A DNA stretch of 64,000 nucleotides from Nitrogeniibacter aestuarii (GCF_017309585.1 NZ_CP071321.1:3926001-3990000); one strand, 5' to 3'; shown: positions 41,674 to 50,374, counted from the stretch's first letter. Numbers and translations are program-made. The notes: generated by a model not told the origin, from the sequence alone.

Positions 41674-42597
41674 ATGCGCCGCGCCTGCATCTTCCTTCTG
41701 CTGATCTTCGCCGCCCTATCGGGTGGACGCGGTTCAGCGTGGGCGGGGCAGACGCTGCTCGTCCTCAGCGACGGGTCGGACGCCTACGAGCGCACGGCCA
41801 CCCGGATACGCGAGCGCATGTCGCGGTTTTCGCCGGAGCTCGTCGTCCAGTCGGTTCCGGTGGCAGAAACGTCGTCCGCCCAACTGGCCAGCGCAACCCT
41901 GGTGGTGACCATCGGCACGCAGGCAGCAACGGATGTCATCATGTCGCATCAGCCCAACCGCCTGATCTGCGCCTTGCTGACACACCAGACCTACGATCGC
42001 ATGCAGCCGCCACGGCCGGGCTCGCAGCGCACGGCCGTGTTCATTGATCAACCCGCCAGTCGACAGATTGCCCTGATCAAAGCAGCCCTGCCCCAGATCG
42101 ACAAGCTCGCGCTGGTCTATGGTGATGCTTCGGTGCGCTATGCAACCGCCCTCTCGGCGGCGGGCCGCCAGCGCGGCCTTGATGTGCGCAGCGCTCGTGT
42201 CGATGATTCGGCCGATCTGTACAACGCACTGCGTGATGTGCTCGACCCGTATTCAGCGCTGATTGCCGTACCGGACAACGTGGTTTACAACAATTTCACC
42301 ATCCAGAACATCTTGCTGACCGCCTATCGCCAGCGCACCCCCGTCATCGGTTTCTCCCCGGCCTATGTGCGCGCGGGGGCCGTGGCCGCCGTCTACTCCA
42401 CCCCCGAACAGGTCGGTGACCAGGTGGCCAGCATCGCCATTGCCGCCCTGCAAGGCGTCAACCTGCCGCCGCCGGCCTACCCCACCCAGTTCTCGGTCTC
42501 CACAAACACGCACGTCGCGCATTCCCTGTCGATCGAGTTGCCCACCCCTGCCGAACTGGAGGCGCGCATTCTGGCCACCGAGGGACGTCGCCCATGA
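41674..42597 (+). CDS. Periplasmic ABC-type substrate-binding protein
   Basis: A 307-residue protein with a signal peptide (RRACIFLLLIFAALSGGRGS) and a two-lobed periplasmic-binding fold like the 'ABC transporter substrate-binding' group (TrpX/YnjB-like; LVVTIGTQAATDVIMSHQPN, GFSPAYVRAGAVAAVYSTPE). It starts seven bases after the receptor and its stop overlaps the kinase ATG (ATGA at 42594-42597). No ABC permease or ATPase gene is nearby, so it more likely feeds ligand information to the kinase than serves a transporter. Confidence 0.8.
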   Translation: MRRACIFLLLIFAALSGGRGSAWAGQTLLVLSDGSDAYERTATRIRERMSRFSPELVVQSVPVAETSSAQLASATLVVTIGTQAATDVIMSHQPNRLICALLTHQTYDRMQPPRPGSQRTAVFIDQPASRQIALIKAALPQIDKLALVYGDASVRYATALSAAGRQRGLDVRSARVDDSADLYNALRDVLDPYSALIAVPDNVVYNNFTIQNILLTAYRQRTPVIGFSPAYVRAGAVAAVYSTPEQVGDQVASIAIAALQGVNLPPPAYPTQFSVSTNTHVAHSLSIELPTPAELEARILATEGRRP

Positions 42598-44528
42598 AGC
42601 GCTGGGGCATTCGCGCTCGGGTCGTGCTGGCAGCCGTCGTTCCGGCCATCGTGCTCGGGGCGTTCATGATTGCTTACTTCACCCACCTGCGCCTGACCGA
42701 TCTTGAGCAGGCCTACACCGATCGCGGTCGCGCACTGGCACGACAGGTGGCCACGGCGACGGAATACGCCGTGTTTTCCAATAACGTGGAAGACCTCAAC
42801 CGGCTGCTCGAAGCGGCGCTGAAAGAAGAAGGCGTGGAAGGCATCGTCGCCCTGAGTCCCGGGGGGCGCCTGCTGACCAAGGCAGGCAACCTCAATCCCA
42901 CCCCCGCCTATCTGCCTGTCACCAGCGCGCAGCAGGAAACGCTGCCGACGCGGGTGCGCTTCTATGAACCGATTCTGCCGGCCCGCATCGTCATTGGCGA
43001 TCTGGGCTTCGACGGCCTGACCTCGGTGCCCACGGCCTCGCCGCTGGGGGCCATCATCATCGACATTTCCAACGCCCGACTGATCGAACAGCGCTCTGAG
43101 CTGCTCTACGCCGGCGCCTCGGCGCTGATCCTGGTGCTGTTGGGCAGCGTGGCACTGGCGTCGCGCATGAGCCAGGGCGTGAGCGAGCCCATCCGCCAGG
43201 TCGCGGGCACCGTTGCGCGCATCGGCGCCGGCAAGCTGCATGAGCGGGTCCCGGTGCAAGGTGGCGGCAGTCTTCGCCGCCTGGGCATGGGCGTAAACGA
43301 CATGGCCGAGCGGCTCGAATACGCCCATCGAGAGATGACGCAGAAAATTGACGAGGCCACGGCAGAATTGCGCCGCCGCACCGACGAAGCCGAGCGCGCC
43401 GACGTGGCCAAGTCGCGCTTTCTCGCCGCCGCCAGCCACGACCTGCGCCAACCCATGCATGCGCTCGGCCTGTTCATCGCCGAACTGGCCGACCACCCCC
43501 ATCCGCCGGAAACCCACCGGCTGGTGCGTCAGATCCAGGCATCGGCCGATGCCATGGAGAACCTGCTCGACTCGCTCCTCGACATCTCTCGACTCGACGC
43601 CGGCGCACTCGAGCCGAAGATTGCCCCCTCGCCCATCCAGCCGATCCTGGATCGCATCGCCAATGATTTCCAGATCTGGGCCGAAGAGCGCGGGCTGCAG
43701 CTGCGGGTCCGCCCCTGCCGGGCCTGGGTGCGCACCGACCCCTTGCTGTTCGAGCGCATTCTCTCCAATCTGGTCAGTAACGCCATTCGCTATACGCCCT
43801 CGGGCACCATCCTGCTGGCCTGCCGGCCAGACGGGCGTCATCTGCGTCTCGAGGTCCGCGACAGCGGCAAGGGCATCGAGCCGGACAAGCAGGAGGTGAT
43901 CTTTCAAGAATTCGTCCAGCTGGACAATCCCGAGCGTGCCCGCACCAAAGGGCTCGGCCTTGGCCTGGCCATCGTGCGTCGCCTCACCCAGCTGCTGGGT
44001 CATCACCTGACCTTGCGCTCGCGGGTCGGCCAGGGCTCGGTATTCGGCGTCCGGCTCGAACGCTGTGAGCCCGGCGTCACGCCCATCAGCGAACCCATGG
44101 TCCGCACGCCGGGCAACCTCTCCGGCACACGGGTGCTGATTGTCGACGACGATCCACTGGCATTGGCCAGCCTCGACAGCCTGCTGGCCGCCTGGGGTTG
44201 CGATGTCACCGGCGCCGCTTCGCTCGACGAAGCCCTCGCACTGACCGACCCGGACCTTCCACCCGAGGTGCTCATCACCGATTACCGGCTCCAGGGACAC
44301 CAGACCGGCCTTGAGGTGGTTACCGGCGTGACCCAGCGGATCGGCTACCAGGTGCGTTGCATTCTCATCACCGGCGATACCGGCTCGGACACCATCAACA
44401 AGGCCCGCGCCGCCGGCGTGCCGATGCTGCACAAGCCCGTGCGCCCGGCCAAGATGCGTGCCGTGCTCCAGCGCCTGCTGCAAACCCACGAAGCGGACGA
44501 ATCGGCCGCCACCCAAGACAGCCCTTGA
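42594..44528 (+). CDS. Hybrid sensor histidine kinase with C-terminal receiver
   Basis: A 644-residue kinase. A first membrane helix (about 9-28) and a second (about 178-200) flank a periplasmic domain of about 150 residues. A HAMP linker (EPIRQVAGTVARIGAGKL) and coiled coil follow, then the HisKA domain with phospho-accepting His282 (SRFLAAASHDLRQPMHALGL). The ATPase domain has LSNLVSNAIRYTPSG, RDSGKGIEP and GLGLGLAIVRRL, and the C-terminal receiver has Asp563 (LITDYRLQGH). The architecture matches NahK/ErcS-type hybrid kinases that signal to LuxR-type regulators. Translational overlap with the binding protein supports a binding-protein/kinase sensor pair. Confidence 0.9.
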   Translation: MKRWGIRARVVLAAVVPAIVLGAFMIAYFTHLRLTDLEQAYTDRGRALARQVATATEYAVFSNNVEDLNRLLEAALKEEGVEGIVALSPGGRLLTKAGNLNPTPAYLPVTSAQQETLPTRVRFYEPILPARIVIGDLGFDGLTSVPTASPLGAIIIDISNARLIEQRSELLYAGASALILVLLGSVALASRMSQGVSEPIRQVAGTVARIGAGKLHERVPVQGGGSLRRLGMGVNDMAERLEYAHREMTQKIDEATAELRRRTDEAERADVAKSRFLAAASHDLRQPMHALGLFIAELADHPHPPETHRLVRQIQASADAMENLLDSLLDISRLDAGALEPKIAPSPIQPILDRIANDFQIWAEERGLQLRVRPCRAWVRTDPLLFERILSNLVSNAIRYTPSGTILLACRPDGRHLRLEVRDSGKGIEPDKQEVIFQEFVQLDNPERARTKGLGLGLAIVRRLTQLLGHHLTLRSRVGQGSVFGVRLERCEPGVTPISEPMVRTPGNLSGTRVLIVDDDPLALASLDSLLAAWGCDVTGAASLDEALALTDPDLPPEVLITDYRLQGHQTGLEVVTGVTQRIGYQVRCILITGDTGSDTINKARAAGVPMLHKPVRPAKMRAVLQRLLQTHEADESAATQDSP

Positions 44529-44627
44529 AACACGCCGGCATGCTGCCGTGCATCATGCACCCGGCGTGCGTCTGCGCTAGGATGGTCGCTGAAACCACCT
44601 ATTCATCGGCTTTTCGGGAGCAACGCC

Positions 44628-45344
44628 ATGTCGCAGGAATCCAGCAACGACCCCCTCGAATTTGTGCGCAACATGTGGAAGGGCATGGGCTTCAATCTGC
44701 CGGGCATGGTCACCCCGACGATGGACGTGGACGAACTCGACAAGCGCATCACCGACATGAAGGCGGTTGAGGGCTGGTTGAAAATGAACCTGAACATGCT
44801 GCAGATGAGCATTCAGGGGCTGGAGATGCAACGCGCCACCCTGATGACCATCAAGCACATGGGCGACGCAGCGCGCCGTCACGCCGAAGGCGCCCCCGAG
44901 CCGGAAGAACAGATGGTCAATCCCTTCGCGGGCTGGCCCTGGATGCAGCAGGCCGAAGCGGAGCCCGAGCCCCCTGAAGAGGATGCGTCCGAGGACGACA
45001 CCTCGGCCCAGAACACCGAGGCGGCAGCCAAGGCGGCACAGGCTGCGGGCGATGCGGCCAACGCCTTTGCCACCGCTGCGGCAGCCGCCACGAACGCAGC
45101 AGCGAGTGCAGCGATGTGGCCATTCCAGGTCATGGAGCACGCCGGCAAGGACACCGAAACCAAGGCCCCGGCGAAGAAAGCCCCTGCACGCAAGAGCGCC
45201 GGCACCGCCAAGCGCACGACAGCTGCGAAACCGGCCGCCAAGAAACCCGCCACCCGCAAGACCACAACGGCTGCGAAAAAGCCCGCTTCGACGGCAAAGC
45301 GCACGACCGGCACGGCCAGCACGCGCAGCACCACCAAGAAATAA
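44628..45344 (+). CDS. phaM: PhaM-family polyhydroxyalkanoate granule regulatory protein
   Basis: A 238-residue protein. The N-terminal domain (about 1-90; FVRNMWKGMGFNLPGMVTPT, ITDMKAVEGWLKMNLNMLQM) matches the PhaM family. A Glu- and Ala-rich middle follows, then a Lys/Ala/Thr/Pro-rich tail from about residue 185 (AKRTTAAKPAAKKPATRKTT) like eukaryotic histone H1. In Ralstonia eutropha PhaM activates PHB synthase PhaC and tethers granules to the nucleoid through this tail. No phaC, phaA or phasin gene is in the window. It is expressed alone, with an AEC transporter gene convergent downstream. Confidence 0.88.
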   Translation: MSQESSNDPLEFVRNMWKGMGFNLPGMVTPTMDVDELDKRITDMKAVEGWLKMNLNMLQMSIQGLEMQRATLMTIKHMGDAARRHAEGAPEPEEQMVNPFAGWPWMQQAEAEPEPPEEDASEDDTSAQNTEAAAKAAQAAGDAANAFATAAAAATNAAASAAMWPFQVMEHAGKDTETKAPAKKAPARKSAGTAKRTTAAKPAAKKPATRKTTTAAKKPASTAKRTTGTASTRSTTKK

Positions 45345-45370
45345 ACCGAGTCGTTGCCCCGGGCGCGCCG

Positions 45371-46270
45371 TCAGCCCGCGCCCAGCAGGGCGAGCCACAA
45401 CGCCATGGTCGGCATGGCTGCCAGCGTGGTGGCCGAAATCAGCCAGGCCACGCCCGGTCCGTCCCCGCCCATGCGCGTCGCAAGGATGTAGGCTGAAGAC
45501 GCGGAGGGCAAGGAGCCGAACAGCACCACCACACTGCGCTCAAGCCCTTCGAGGCCATACCAGACGGTGACAAACCAGGCGATGGCCGGCAAGGCCATCA
45601 GCTTGACCACCGCGATCCATACCGTGCCGCCCCAGTGCCCGCCGATGCGCCCCCAGCGCAGGGCAGCGCCCACCGCCAGCAGGCCGAGGGCGATCGAAGC
45701 GTCTGCCAACCGGCCCAGAAACGACGCTGCAGGCGTCGGCAGGGTGAGGCCGGTAGCGTTGAACAGCAAGCCTGCAAGCGTCGCCAGAATCAGGGGATTA
45801 CGCACCAGCTCACGCCACACCCGCCCCTGCCCGTGCCGCGCCAGCAGACTGACCGCCATCACGTTGGCAAAGGGCACCATGGTGCCGGCCAGAACGCCCA
45901 TGGTGGCCAGTCCGGCCGTACCAAACGCCTTGCCGGCGATGGCCATGCCGATATAGGTGTTGAACCGGTAGGCGCACTGCACGCGGGAGGCAAAGCTCAT
46001 GTCGTCCAGCCCCATCCACTTGCGCGGCAGCAGGCCAAGCACGAAGCCGCTCACCATCACGGTGAGGCCCGCCAGGAACAAGGGCAGCGTCGTGGCCAGA
46101 TCAATCTCGACCTTTGCCAGCGCATTGAACAGCAGCGCGGGGAAGAGGACGAAATAGACCAGCTTTTCCAGCCCCATCCAGAAGCCATTGGAAAACGCGG
46201 CCTGGCGGCGCAGCCACACCCCCAGCAGGATGAGCGCAAAGTCCGGCAGAAGCAGAAGAAAGGTGTCCAT
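45371..46270 (-). CDS. AEC (auxin efflux carrier)-family transporter
   Basis: A 299-residue membrane protein with about ten hydrophobic helices in two halves, starting DTFLLLLPDFALILLGVWLR. It has the AEC-family pattern, including NTYIGMAIAGKAFGTAGLAT and FGSLPSASSAYILATRMGGD near the C-terminus. Bacterial members export or exchange carboxylates such as malate or malonate; the substrate cannot be predicted. It faces phaM convergently and has no operon partner. Confidence 0.88.
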   Translation of the reverse strand: MDTFLLLLPDFALILLGVWLRRQAAFSNGFWMGLEKLVYFVLFPALLFNALAKVEIDLATTLPLFLAGLTVMVSGFVLGLLPRKWMGLDDMSFASRVQCAYRFNTYIGMAIAGKAFGTAGLATMGVLAGTMVPFANVMAVSLLARHGQGRVWRELVRNPLILATLAGLLFNATGLTLPTPAASFLGRLADASIALGLLAVGAALRWGRIGGHWGGTVWIAVVKLMALPAIAWFVTVWYGLEGLERSVVVLFGSLPSASSAYILATRMGGDGPGVAWLISATTLAAMPTMALWLALLGAG

Positions 46271-46395
46271 GACCGGAGCTTATCTGCTGCGGGATTCTCC
46301 CGTCGATCCGTAGCGTCCGCATCCAATCCGCGACGATGCCCGTACAGACATCAGCGCGGGCCACTCGGGCCGGCCGCACAGTTCTGGAGAGACCC

Positions 46396-46983
46396 ATGAA
46401 AGTCATTCAAGATCAAAGCGTCGATACCACTCAATTCCGTCGCACGTTCCTCAAGACCGGCAGCCTGTTCGCCCTGGGGGCTGTTGCCGCCACCGGACTG
46501 GCCCTGCCCGGCCGCGCGCTGGCCATGAAGGGCAGTCAGTCGGAGCAGGACGACATCGCCATTCTCAACGTCGCACTGGGGTTGGAGTACCAGGCCATTG
46601 CCGCTTATCAGGTGGGTGCGGAGTCAGGTCTGCTGTCCAAGTCGGTCATGGTCACGGCGGTGGGCTTCCAGTCCCATCACAAGGCGCACGCCGACGTGCT
46701 GGCCGGCACCATCGCTCAACTCGGCGGCACCCCGGTGGTCGCGAAGAAGGCTGAGGACTACGGATTCCCGGTCGGCGATCTCAAGAGCCAGGCCGATGTC
46801 CTGCGCTTTGCCGCAGGCCTGGAAAAAGGCGCGGCGGAAGCCTACCTGGGCGCGGTGCCGCAATTCACCAACCGCGACCTGGCCAAGGCGGCAGCCTCGA
46901 TTCTGGGCGATGAGACCATGCACTGGTCGGTGCTGCTCGGCGCCCTGGGCAAGGACCCGGTGCCGGTTGCCTTCATCGGTTGA
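46396..46983 (+). CDS. Tat-exported ferritin-like domain protein
   Basis: A 195-residue protein. The N-terminus has a twin-arginine signal with RRTFLK at 15-20, a hydrophobic stretch and probable cleavage after PGRALA near 43. The mature part is four-helix-bundle-like with Glu/His positions of a ferritin-like di-iron domain (LGLEYQAIAAYQVG, QSHHKAHADVLAGTIAQLGG, GLEKGAAEAYLGAVPQFTNR, GDETMHWSVLLGALGK). Tat export suits a metal-loaded protein. The ATG at 46396 has GGAGAG upstream. Function (iron binding, peroxide or oxygen chemistry) is not established. It ends at a clear terminator. Confidence 0.82.
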   Translation: MKVIQDQSVDTTQFRRTFLKTGSLFALGAVAATGLALPGRALAMKGSQSEQDDIAILNVALGLEYQAIAAYQVGAESGLLSKSVMVTAVGFQSHHKAHADVLAGTIAQLGGTPVVAKKAEDYGFPVGDLKSQADVLRFAAGLEKGAAEAYLGAVPQFTNRDLAKAAASILGDETMHWSVLLGALGKDPVPVAFIG

Positions 46984-47003
46984 TCCATCCATGCCACCCT
47001 TCG

Positions 47004-47025
47004 GGCCGCTGCGGCGGCCTTTTTT
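47004..47025 (+). terminator. Intrinsic terminator after the ferritin-like gene
   Basis: A GGCCGC/GCGGCC 6-pair stem with a TGCG loop followed by six T on the + strand, 20 bases after the ferritin-like stop. Confidence 0.85.
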
Positions 47026-47181
47026 GCGTCTGTCGACAACCGGATTCCGGGACTCGATCAGTGACACACCGATGTGCCGTCCCCTGGCGTGACGCCGACA
47101 GCGGGTGGCTCGCCGGGTGCCGGCCGCGCGAACCGTCGCGCGTCGTGCGGCCATGCCTCCGTCCGCTCCGGCATTGAACGC

Positions 47182-47206
47182 AAAAAAAGGTCGCCGCAGC
47201 GACCTT
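47182..47206 (-). terminator. Intrinsic terminator after the cytochrome P460 gene
   Basis: On the - strand AAGGTCGC/GCGACCTT forms a perfect 8-pair stem with a TGCG loop, followed by a run of T. It lies 24 bases after the P460 stop. The 156 bases between this and the + strand terminator hold no recognisable feature. Confidence 0.88.
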
Positions 47207-47229
47207 CCGGATGCTTTGCGCGCAGGCAA

Positions 47230-47790
47230 CTACATCGCGAAATGCTCATCGTAGCGGGCTACGTAGTCAGCGTCCTTGAGGGGCGCGTGACAGCCCCGAC
47301 AACTGTTGTAGTCCACCTTGGCCGGCGTCGTGCCGTCCGCTTCATACGCGGCATAGACCCAGTCACCGTTATCAACGGTGCCGGCCGGTTGCGCGGCGCC
47401 CCAGCCTTCACCCTTCTTCATGACGAAGACTTTCTTGAGGTCACCCTTGATGAGACGACCGTTGCCGTTCATCACCGGTTTGCCGTCCGCGCCCATCTTG
47501 GCCGCGTAAATCTCCATGACCGACTCGGTCCCGTTGGGAAAGGCATCGCCCTTGGTCATCTTCGTGCCCATGGTGTTGATGTAGATCTCGCGCACCTGGC
47601 CTGCGGCGGCCTTGTCCACGGTCTGCACGAACTTGGGCCAGGCGCGGTAGTTTTCAGGCGTGGCCACCTGCCCGTCCATGGGCGCGGCCATGGACGAATC
47701 GCTCTTCGCCATGTGATGACAGCCGGCCAGCCCGAGGGCTGAGACGATGACAGCGAGGGCCAGAGTGGTGGATTTTGTCGTGGTTTTCAT
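47230..47790 (-). CDS. Cytochrome P460-family lipoprotein
   Basis: A 186-residue protein. It has a lipoprotein signal with the lipobox LAGC at Cys24, then a P460 domain (PENYRAWPKFVQTVDKAAAG, VREIYINTMGTKMT) ending in a c-type heme site CRGCH (Cys164, Cys167, His168). P460 cytochromes oxidise hydroxylamine or bind NO and carry a heme-lysine cross-link; several lysines lie at the expected distance (RLIKGDLKKVFVMKK), but the cross-linking one cannot be assigned. The ATG at 47790 has GGAGGA upstream. It is a single gene with its own terminator. Other members of the fold (cytochrome c'-beta) detoxify NO, so the catalytic role is open. Confidence 0.85.
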   Translation of the reverse strand: MKTTTKSTTLALAVIVSALGLAGCHHMAKSDSSMAAPMDGQVATPENYRAWPKFVQTVDKAAAGQVREIYINTMGTKMTKGDAFPNGTESVMEIYAAKMGADGKPVMNGNGRLIKGDLKKVFVMKKGEGWGAAQPAGTVDNGDWVYAAYEADGTTPAKVDYNSCRGCHAPLKDADYVARYDEHFAM

Positions 47791-47897
47791 CGGTGATTCC
47801 TCCAGGCATTGTTTTTTCAGCTCACACGTATCGGCATGGATACGCCCCCTGTACGAATCAGATTCAGTCCTGGATGCACGCCCGATCAAAATTGTTC

Positions 47898-47925
47898 AAA
47901 AAAAACGCCCGCACAGGGCGGGCGT
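47898..47925 (-). terminator. Intrinsic terminator of the sigma/anti-sigma operon
   Basis: On the - strand ACGCCCGC/GCGGGCGT forms an 8-pair stem with a 5-base loop, followed by eight T. It lies 28 bases after the anti-sigma stop. Confidence 0.9.
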
Positions 47926-47952
47926 GAATGACCATGCCTGGTCAGCGAAAAA

Positions 47953-48639
47953 TCAGACTTGCGGATCAATCCTGCCCGACAGGATGATCGGCCCCGTCGG
48001 CGCACCGGTGGGAGAGCCCCCGGCGGGCTCGACCGACACGGCGAGGGTGTCACCACGGGTGATGAGCGCACGCAGGGGCTCGGGCACTTCGACCCGACCA
48101 TCGAGCGCGGCCAGTACAGCCATCGACAGCGGCGCCGAACCATCCTTGCGCACCAGCCACACTTCGTAGCTCTGCCCCGGCGAGGCTTGCACCGGCCGGC
48201 TCGGCGTCATTTCCATCCACTGATGATCGGGCGACATGGACACCTTCACACCACTGGCCCCTTCGCCACTGCTCAGCGTGGACACTGCGACCAGTTGCGG
48301 TTGAACGACCATGAGGGACGAACCCACCCACACGGCCAGTGCGGCCGTTGTCACCAGTGCCCAGCCGCGCCACAGCCCGATGCGGGCGTACCACGGCGTT
48401 TTGTATTTGTGCAGCGACAGATCCTGCGAAATGCGCTGCCAGACTTTACGATCCGGTTGCATGCGCTGCGTCTCCGCGGGGTTGGGAATCATGAGGTTCT
48501 GCCAACTGGCCAGGCGGCTGGCCACGAAGGGCTCCTGCCGCAGTGCCCGCTCGAAGCGGCGGCGGGCCGCCCCTCGCAAGGTGCCGAGCAGGTATTCGCC
48601 ACACAGGGCGTCAAGGTGCTCCGACCGCCCCAGTCTCAT
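47953..48639 (-). CDS. Membrane anti-sigma factor (RskA type)
   Basis: A 228-residue protein. A cytoplasmic N-terminal anti-sigma domain (HLDALCGEYLLGTLRGAARR) precedes a single transmembrane helix at about 92-112 (WALVTTAALAVWVGSSLMVV) and a periplasmic RskA-like domain (SPGQSYEVWLVRKDG). Only one His-x3-Cys pair of the usual zinc anti-sigma motif is present. It overlaps the sigma gene by four bases (ATGA), the normal arrangement for a coupled pair. The signal sensed is unknown. Confidence 0.88.
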   Translation of the reverse strand: MRLGRSEHLDALCGEYLLGTLRGAARRRFERALRQEPFVASRLASWQNLMIPNPAETQRMQPDRKVWQRISQDLSLHKYKTPWYARIGLWRGWALVTTAALAVWVGSSLMVVQPQLVAVSTLSSGEGASGVKVSMSPDHQWMEMTPSRPVQASPGQSYEVWLVRKDGSAPLSMAVLAALDGRVEVPEPLRALITRGDTLAVSVEPAGGSPTGAPTGPIILSGRIDPQV

Positions 48640-49211
48640 GATTGCACCCCCGAGCAGCTCTCGACACAGCTCTTGAGGCTGCGCATGCCCCGCCGCACCC
48701 AGGACTTGATGGTCCCGAGCGGCGCGGCCAGATGACTGGCCAGCTCCCCATGACTGAGCCCATGGAGGTAGGACAGCACCAGCGCCTGGCGCTCGCTACC
48801 CTTGAGTTCGGACAGGCAATGCTGCAGCCAGCTGTGCATCTGGCGGCCTTCCTCGTGGCTTTCGGCCGAGCCGTGCCAGTCGAAGTCGCGGTCGAGGATC
48901 ACGTCCACATCCTCGACCTGTGCCACCCGGCTGACGTCGGCCCGGCTGACCACATCGATGGCGCGATTGCGCACGATGGTGGCCATCCAGGCCACCGGCC
49001 GGGTAGCGCTGGCATCGAAGCGGCTCGCGTCGTTCCAGATTTTCACGTAGGCGTCGTGCAACACCTCTTCGGCCAGCTCCTTGCGCAGCGTGACCTTCCA
49101 GGCCACCGACATGAGCACCGGCGAAGTCAGTTCATATAGCGTTTGAAAGGCATCCGCCTCGCGCATGGCACTGCGCAGGATGAGATGCTTGATCTGTTGG
49201 TCGTCTAACAT
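48636..49211 (-). CDS. ECF-type RNA polymerase sigma factor
   Basis: A 191-residue sigma factor with region 2 (ADAFQTLYELTSPVLMSVAW, EVLHDAYVKIWNDASRFD, ATRPVAWMATIVRNRAIDVV) and region 4 (LSELKGSERQALVLSYLHGL, HLAAPLGTIKSWVRRGMRSL). Similar to the SigK-like ECF group paired with RskA anti-sigma factors. The ATG at 49211 is chosen because the sequence upstream is unlike a sigma factor. The pair lies beside the P460 and ferritin-like genes, which are candidate targets by position only. Confidence 0.9.
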   Translation of the reverse strand: MLDDQQIKHLILRSAMREADAFQTLYELTSPVLMSVAWKVTLRKELAEEVLHDAYVKIWNDASRFDASATRPVAWMATIVRNRAIDVVSRADVSRVAQVEDVDVILDRDFDWHGSAESHEEGRQMHSWLQHCLSELKGSERQALVLSYLHGLSHGELASHLAAPLGTIKSWVRRGMRSLKSCVESCSGVQS

Positions 49212-49285
49212 AGTGTGCCCCCGGCACCTGGATGGCGCCGCTCTCCTCATTACGATTCAGACGCCCATCTGGATGCGCCAACGCG

Positions 49286-50374
49286 TCACTTTTTTTCGAT
49301 GGGGGCGGGCGTGGCATCACTCAGGTTGATTCCGGCCATGCCGAACGGCGGCGCGAACTGACGCATGCCGCCGACGGTGCCGACCATGTTGCGCGCCTTG
49401 ATCTGGACGTTGTCGAGCGACTCCTCCAGGCTCAGGACGGGCGTCACACAACAGTCGACGGCATCGAACACGGCCTCCCACTGCGCGCGCGTCCTGTGCC
49501 GGAAGATGGCGGCCAGCTCCGCACGTGCGCGGGCGCCCGCAGCGCCCTCGCTCAAGTGCAAGGGCTTGAGATCAGGGCGCTGCAGCGTGTCGCAGAGCAG
49601 GTGCCAGAATTTCGCTTCCAGCGCGCCCACCGCCATATGCAGCCCATCGGACGTTTCATAGACACCGTAGCACGGCACGCCGCCGGTGAGCAGGTCTTCG
49701 CCGCGCGCCGTCGGCCGGCCGTCGGCCAGGGTCTGGACCATGGGGAAGATGTTGTGGGCCAGCGCGGCATCGGTCATGGCCACGTCCAGATAGCGCCCCC
49801 GCCCGTGGGTCCGGGCTGACACCAGCGCCGCCAGCACGCCCACCAGCGGCGTCAGTGCGCCACCGAGCAGATCGGCGATCTGCAGGTTGGACAACGCCGG
49901 CGCGCCGCCTGCCACACCCATCTGATCAAGCACCCCGGCGTAACCCAGGTAGTTGATGTCGTGACCGGCACGCTGGGCGTAGGGGCCGGTCTGTCCATAG
50001 CCGGTGATGCTGCAGTAGACGAGTCGTCTGTTGCGTTGGGCGAGGGTCTCGTAGTCCAGCCCGAGCCGCCCCATCACCCCCGGGCGAAAGCCTTCGAGCA
50101 GGATGTCGGCACTCTCGACCATTTCGAGCAGCACGGCCCGGTCGTCCGCCGACTTCAGATCAAGCACCCGGCTACGCTTGTTGCGGTTGATGAGCTTGAA
50201 GAAATAACTGGCGGCGCCATCCATGGCTCCCATCACCCGGGCGTAATCGCCCGCACCCGGGTCTTCGATCTTGAGCACATCCGCCCCCAGATCGGCCAGA
50301 TGCAGGCTGGCCATCGGCCCCGGCAGCAAACGGGTCAGGTCGAGGACGAACACCCCCGCCAGCGGTTTGTTCAT
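49286..50374 (-). CDS. CaiB/BaiF-family (family III) CoA transferase
   Basis: A 362-residue protein starting MNKPLAGVFVLDLTRLLPGP with the family pattern LHLADLGADVLKIEDPGAGD and ADILLEGFRPGVMGRLGLDY. A catalytic Asp is likely in NLQIADLLGGALTPL. Members move CoA between acids or, as in alpha-methylacyl-CoA racemase, racemise 2-methylacyl-CoA; the end sequence fits either. Last gene of the operon, with its start overlapping the carbonic anhydrase stop (ATGA at 50371-50374). Confidence 0.88.
   Translation of the reverse strand: MNKPLAGVFVLDLTRLLPGPMASLHLADLGADVLKIEDPGAGDYARVMGAMDGAASYFFKLINRNKRSRVLDLKSADDRAVLLEMVESADILLEGFRPGVMGRLGLDYETLAQRNRRLVYCSITGYGQTGPYAQRAGHDINYLGYAGVLDQMGVAGGAPALSNLQIADLLGGALTPLVGVLAALVSARTHGRGRYLDVAMTDAALAHNIFPMVQTLADGRPTARGEDLLTGGVPCYGVYETSDGLHMAVGALEAKFWHLLCDTLQRPDLKPLHLSEGAAGARARAELAAIFRHRTRAQWEAVFDAVDCCVTPVLSLEESLDNVQIKARNMVGTVGGMRQFAPPFGMAGINLSDATPAPIEKK

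Noticed and set aside
42477..44516. 679-codon - strand frame opposite the hybrid histidine kinase
   Set aside because: The + strand frame has complete kinase and receiver motifs; the antisense frame has none.
44531..44568. CACGCCGG/CCGGCGTG inverted repeat after the hybrid kinase as a terminator
   Set aside because: The loop is 22 bases long and no T run follows on the + strand, so terminator function is not supported.
47031..47181. Possible small gene between the two facing terminators
   Set aside because: Short frames there lack a ribosome site and recognisable sequence; the region reads as spacer.
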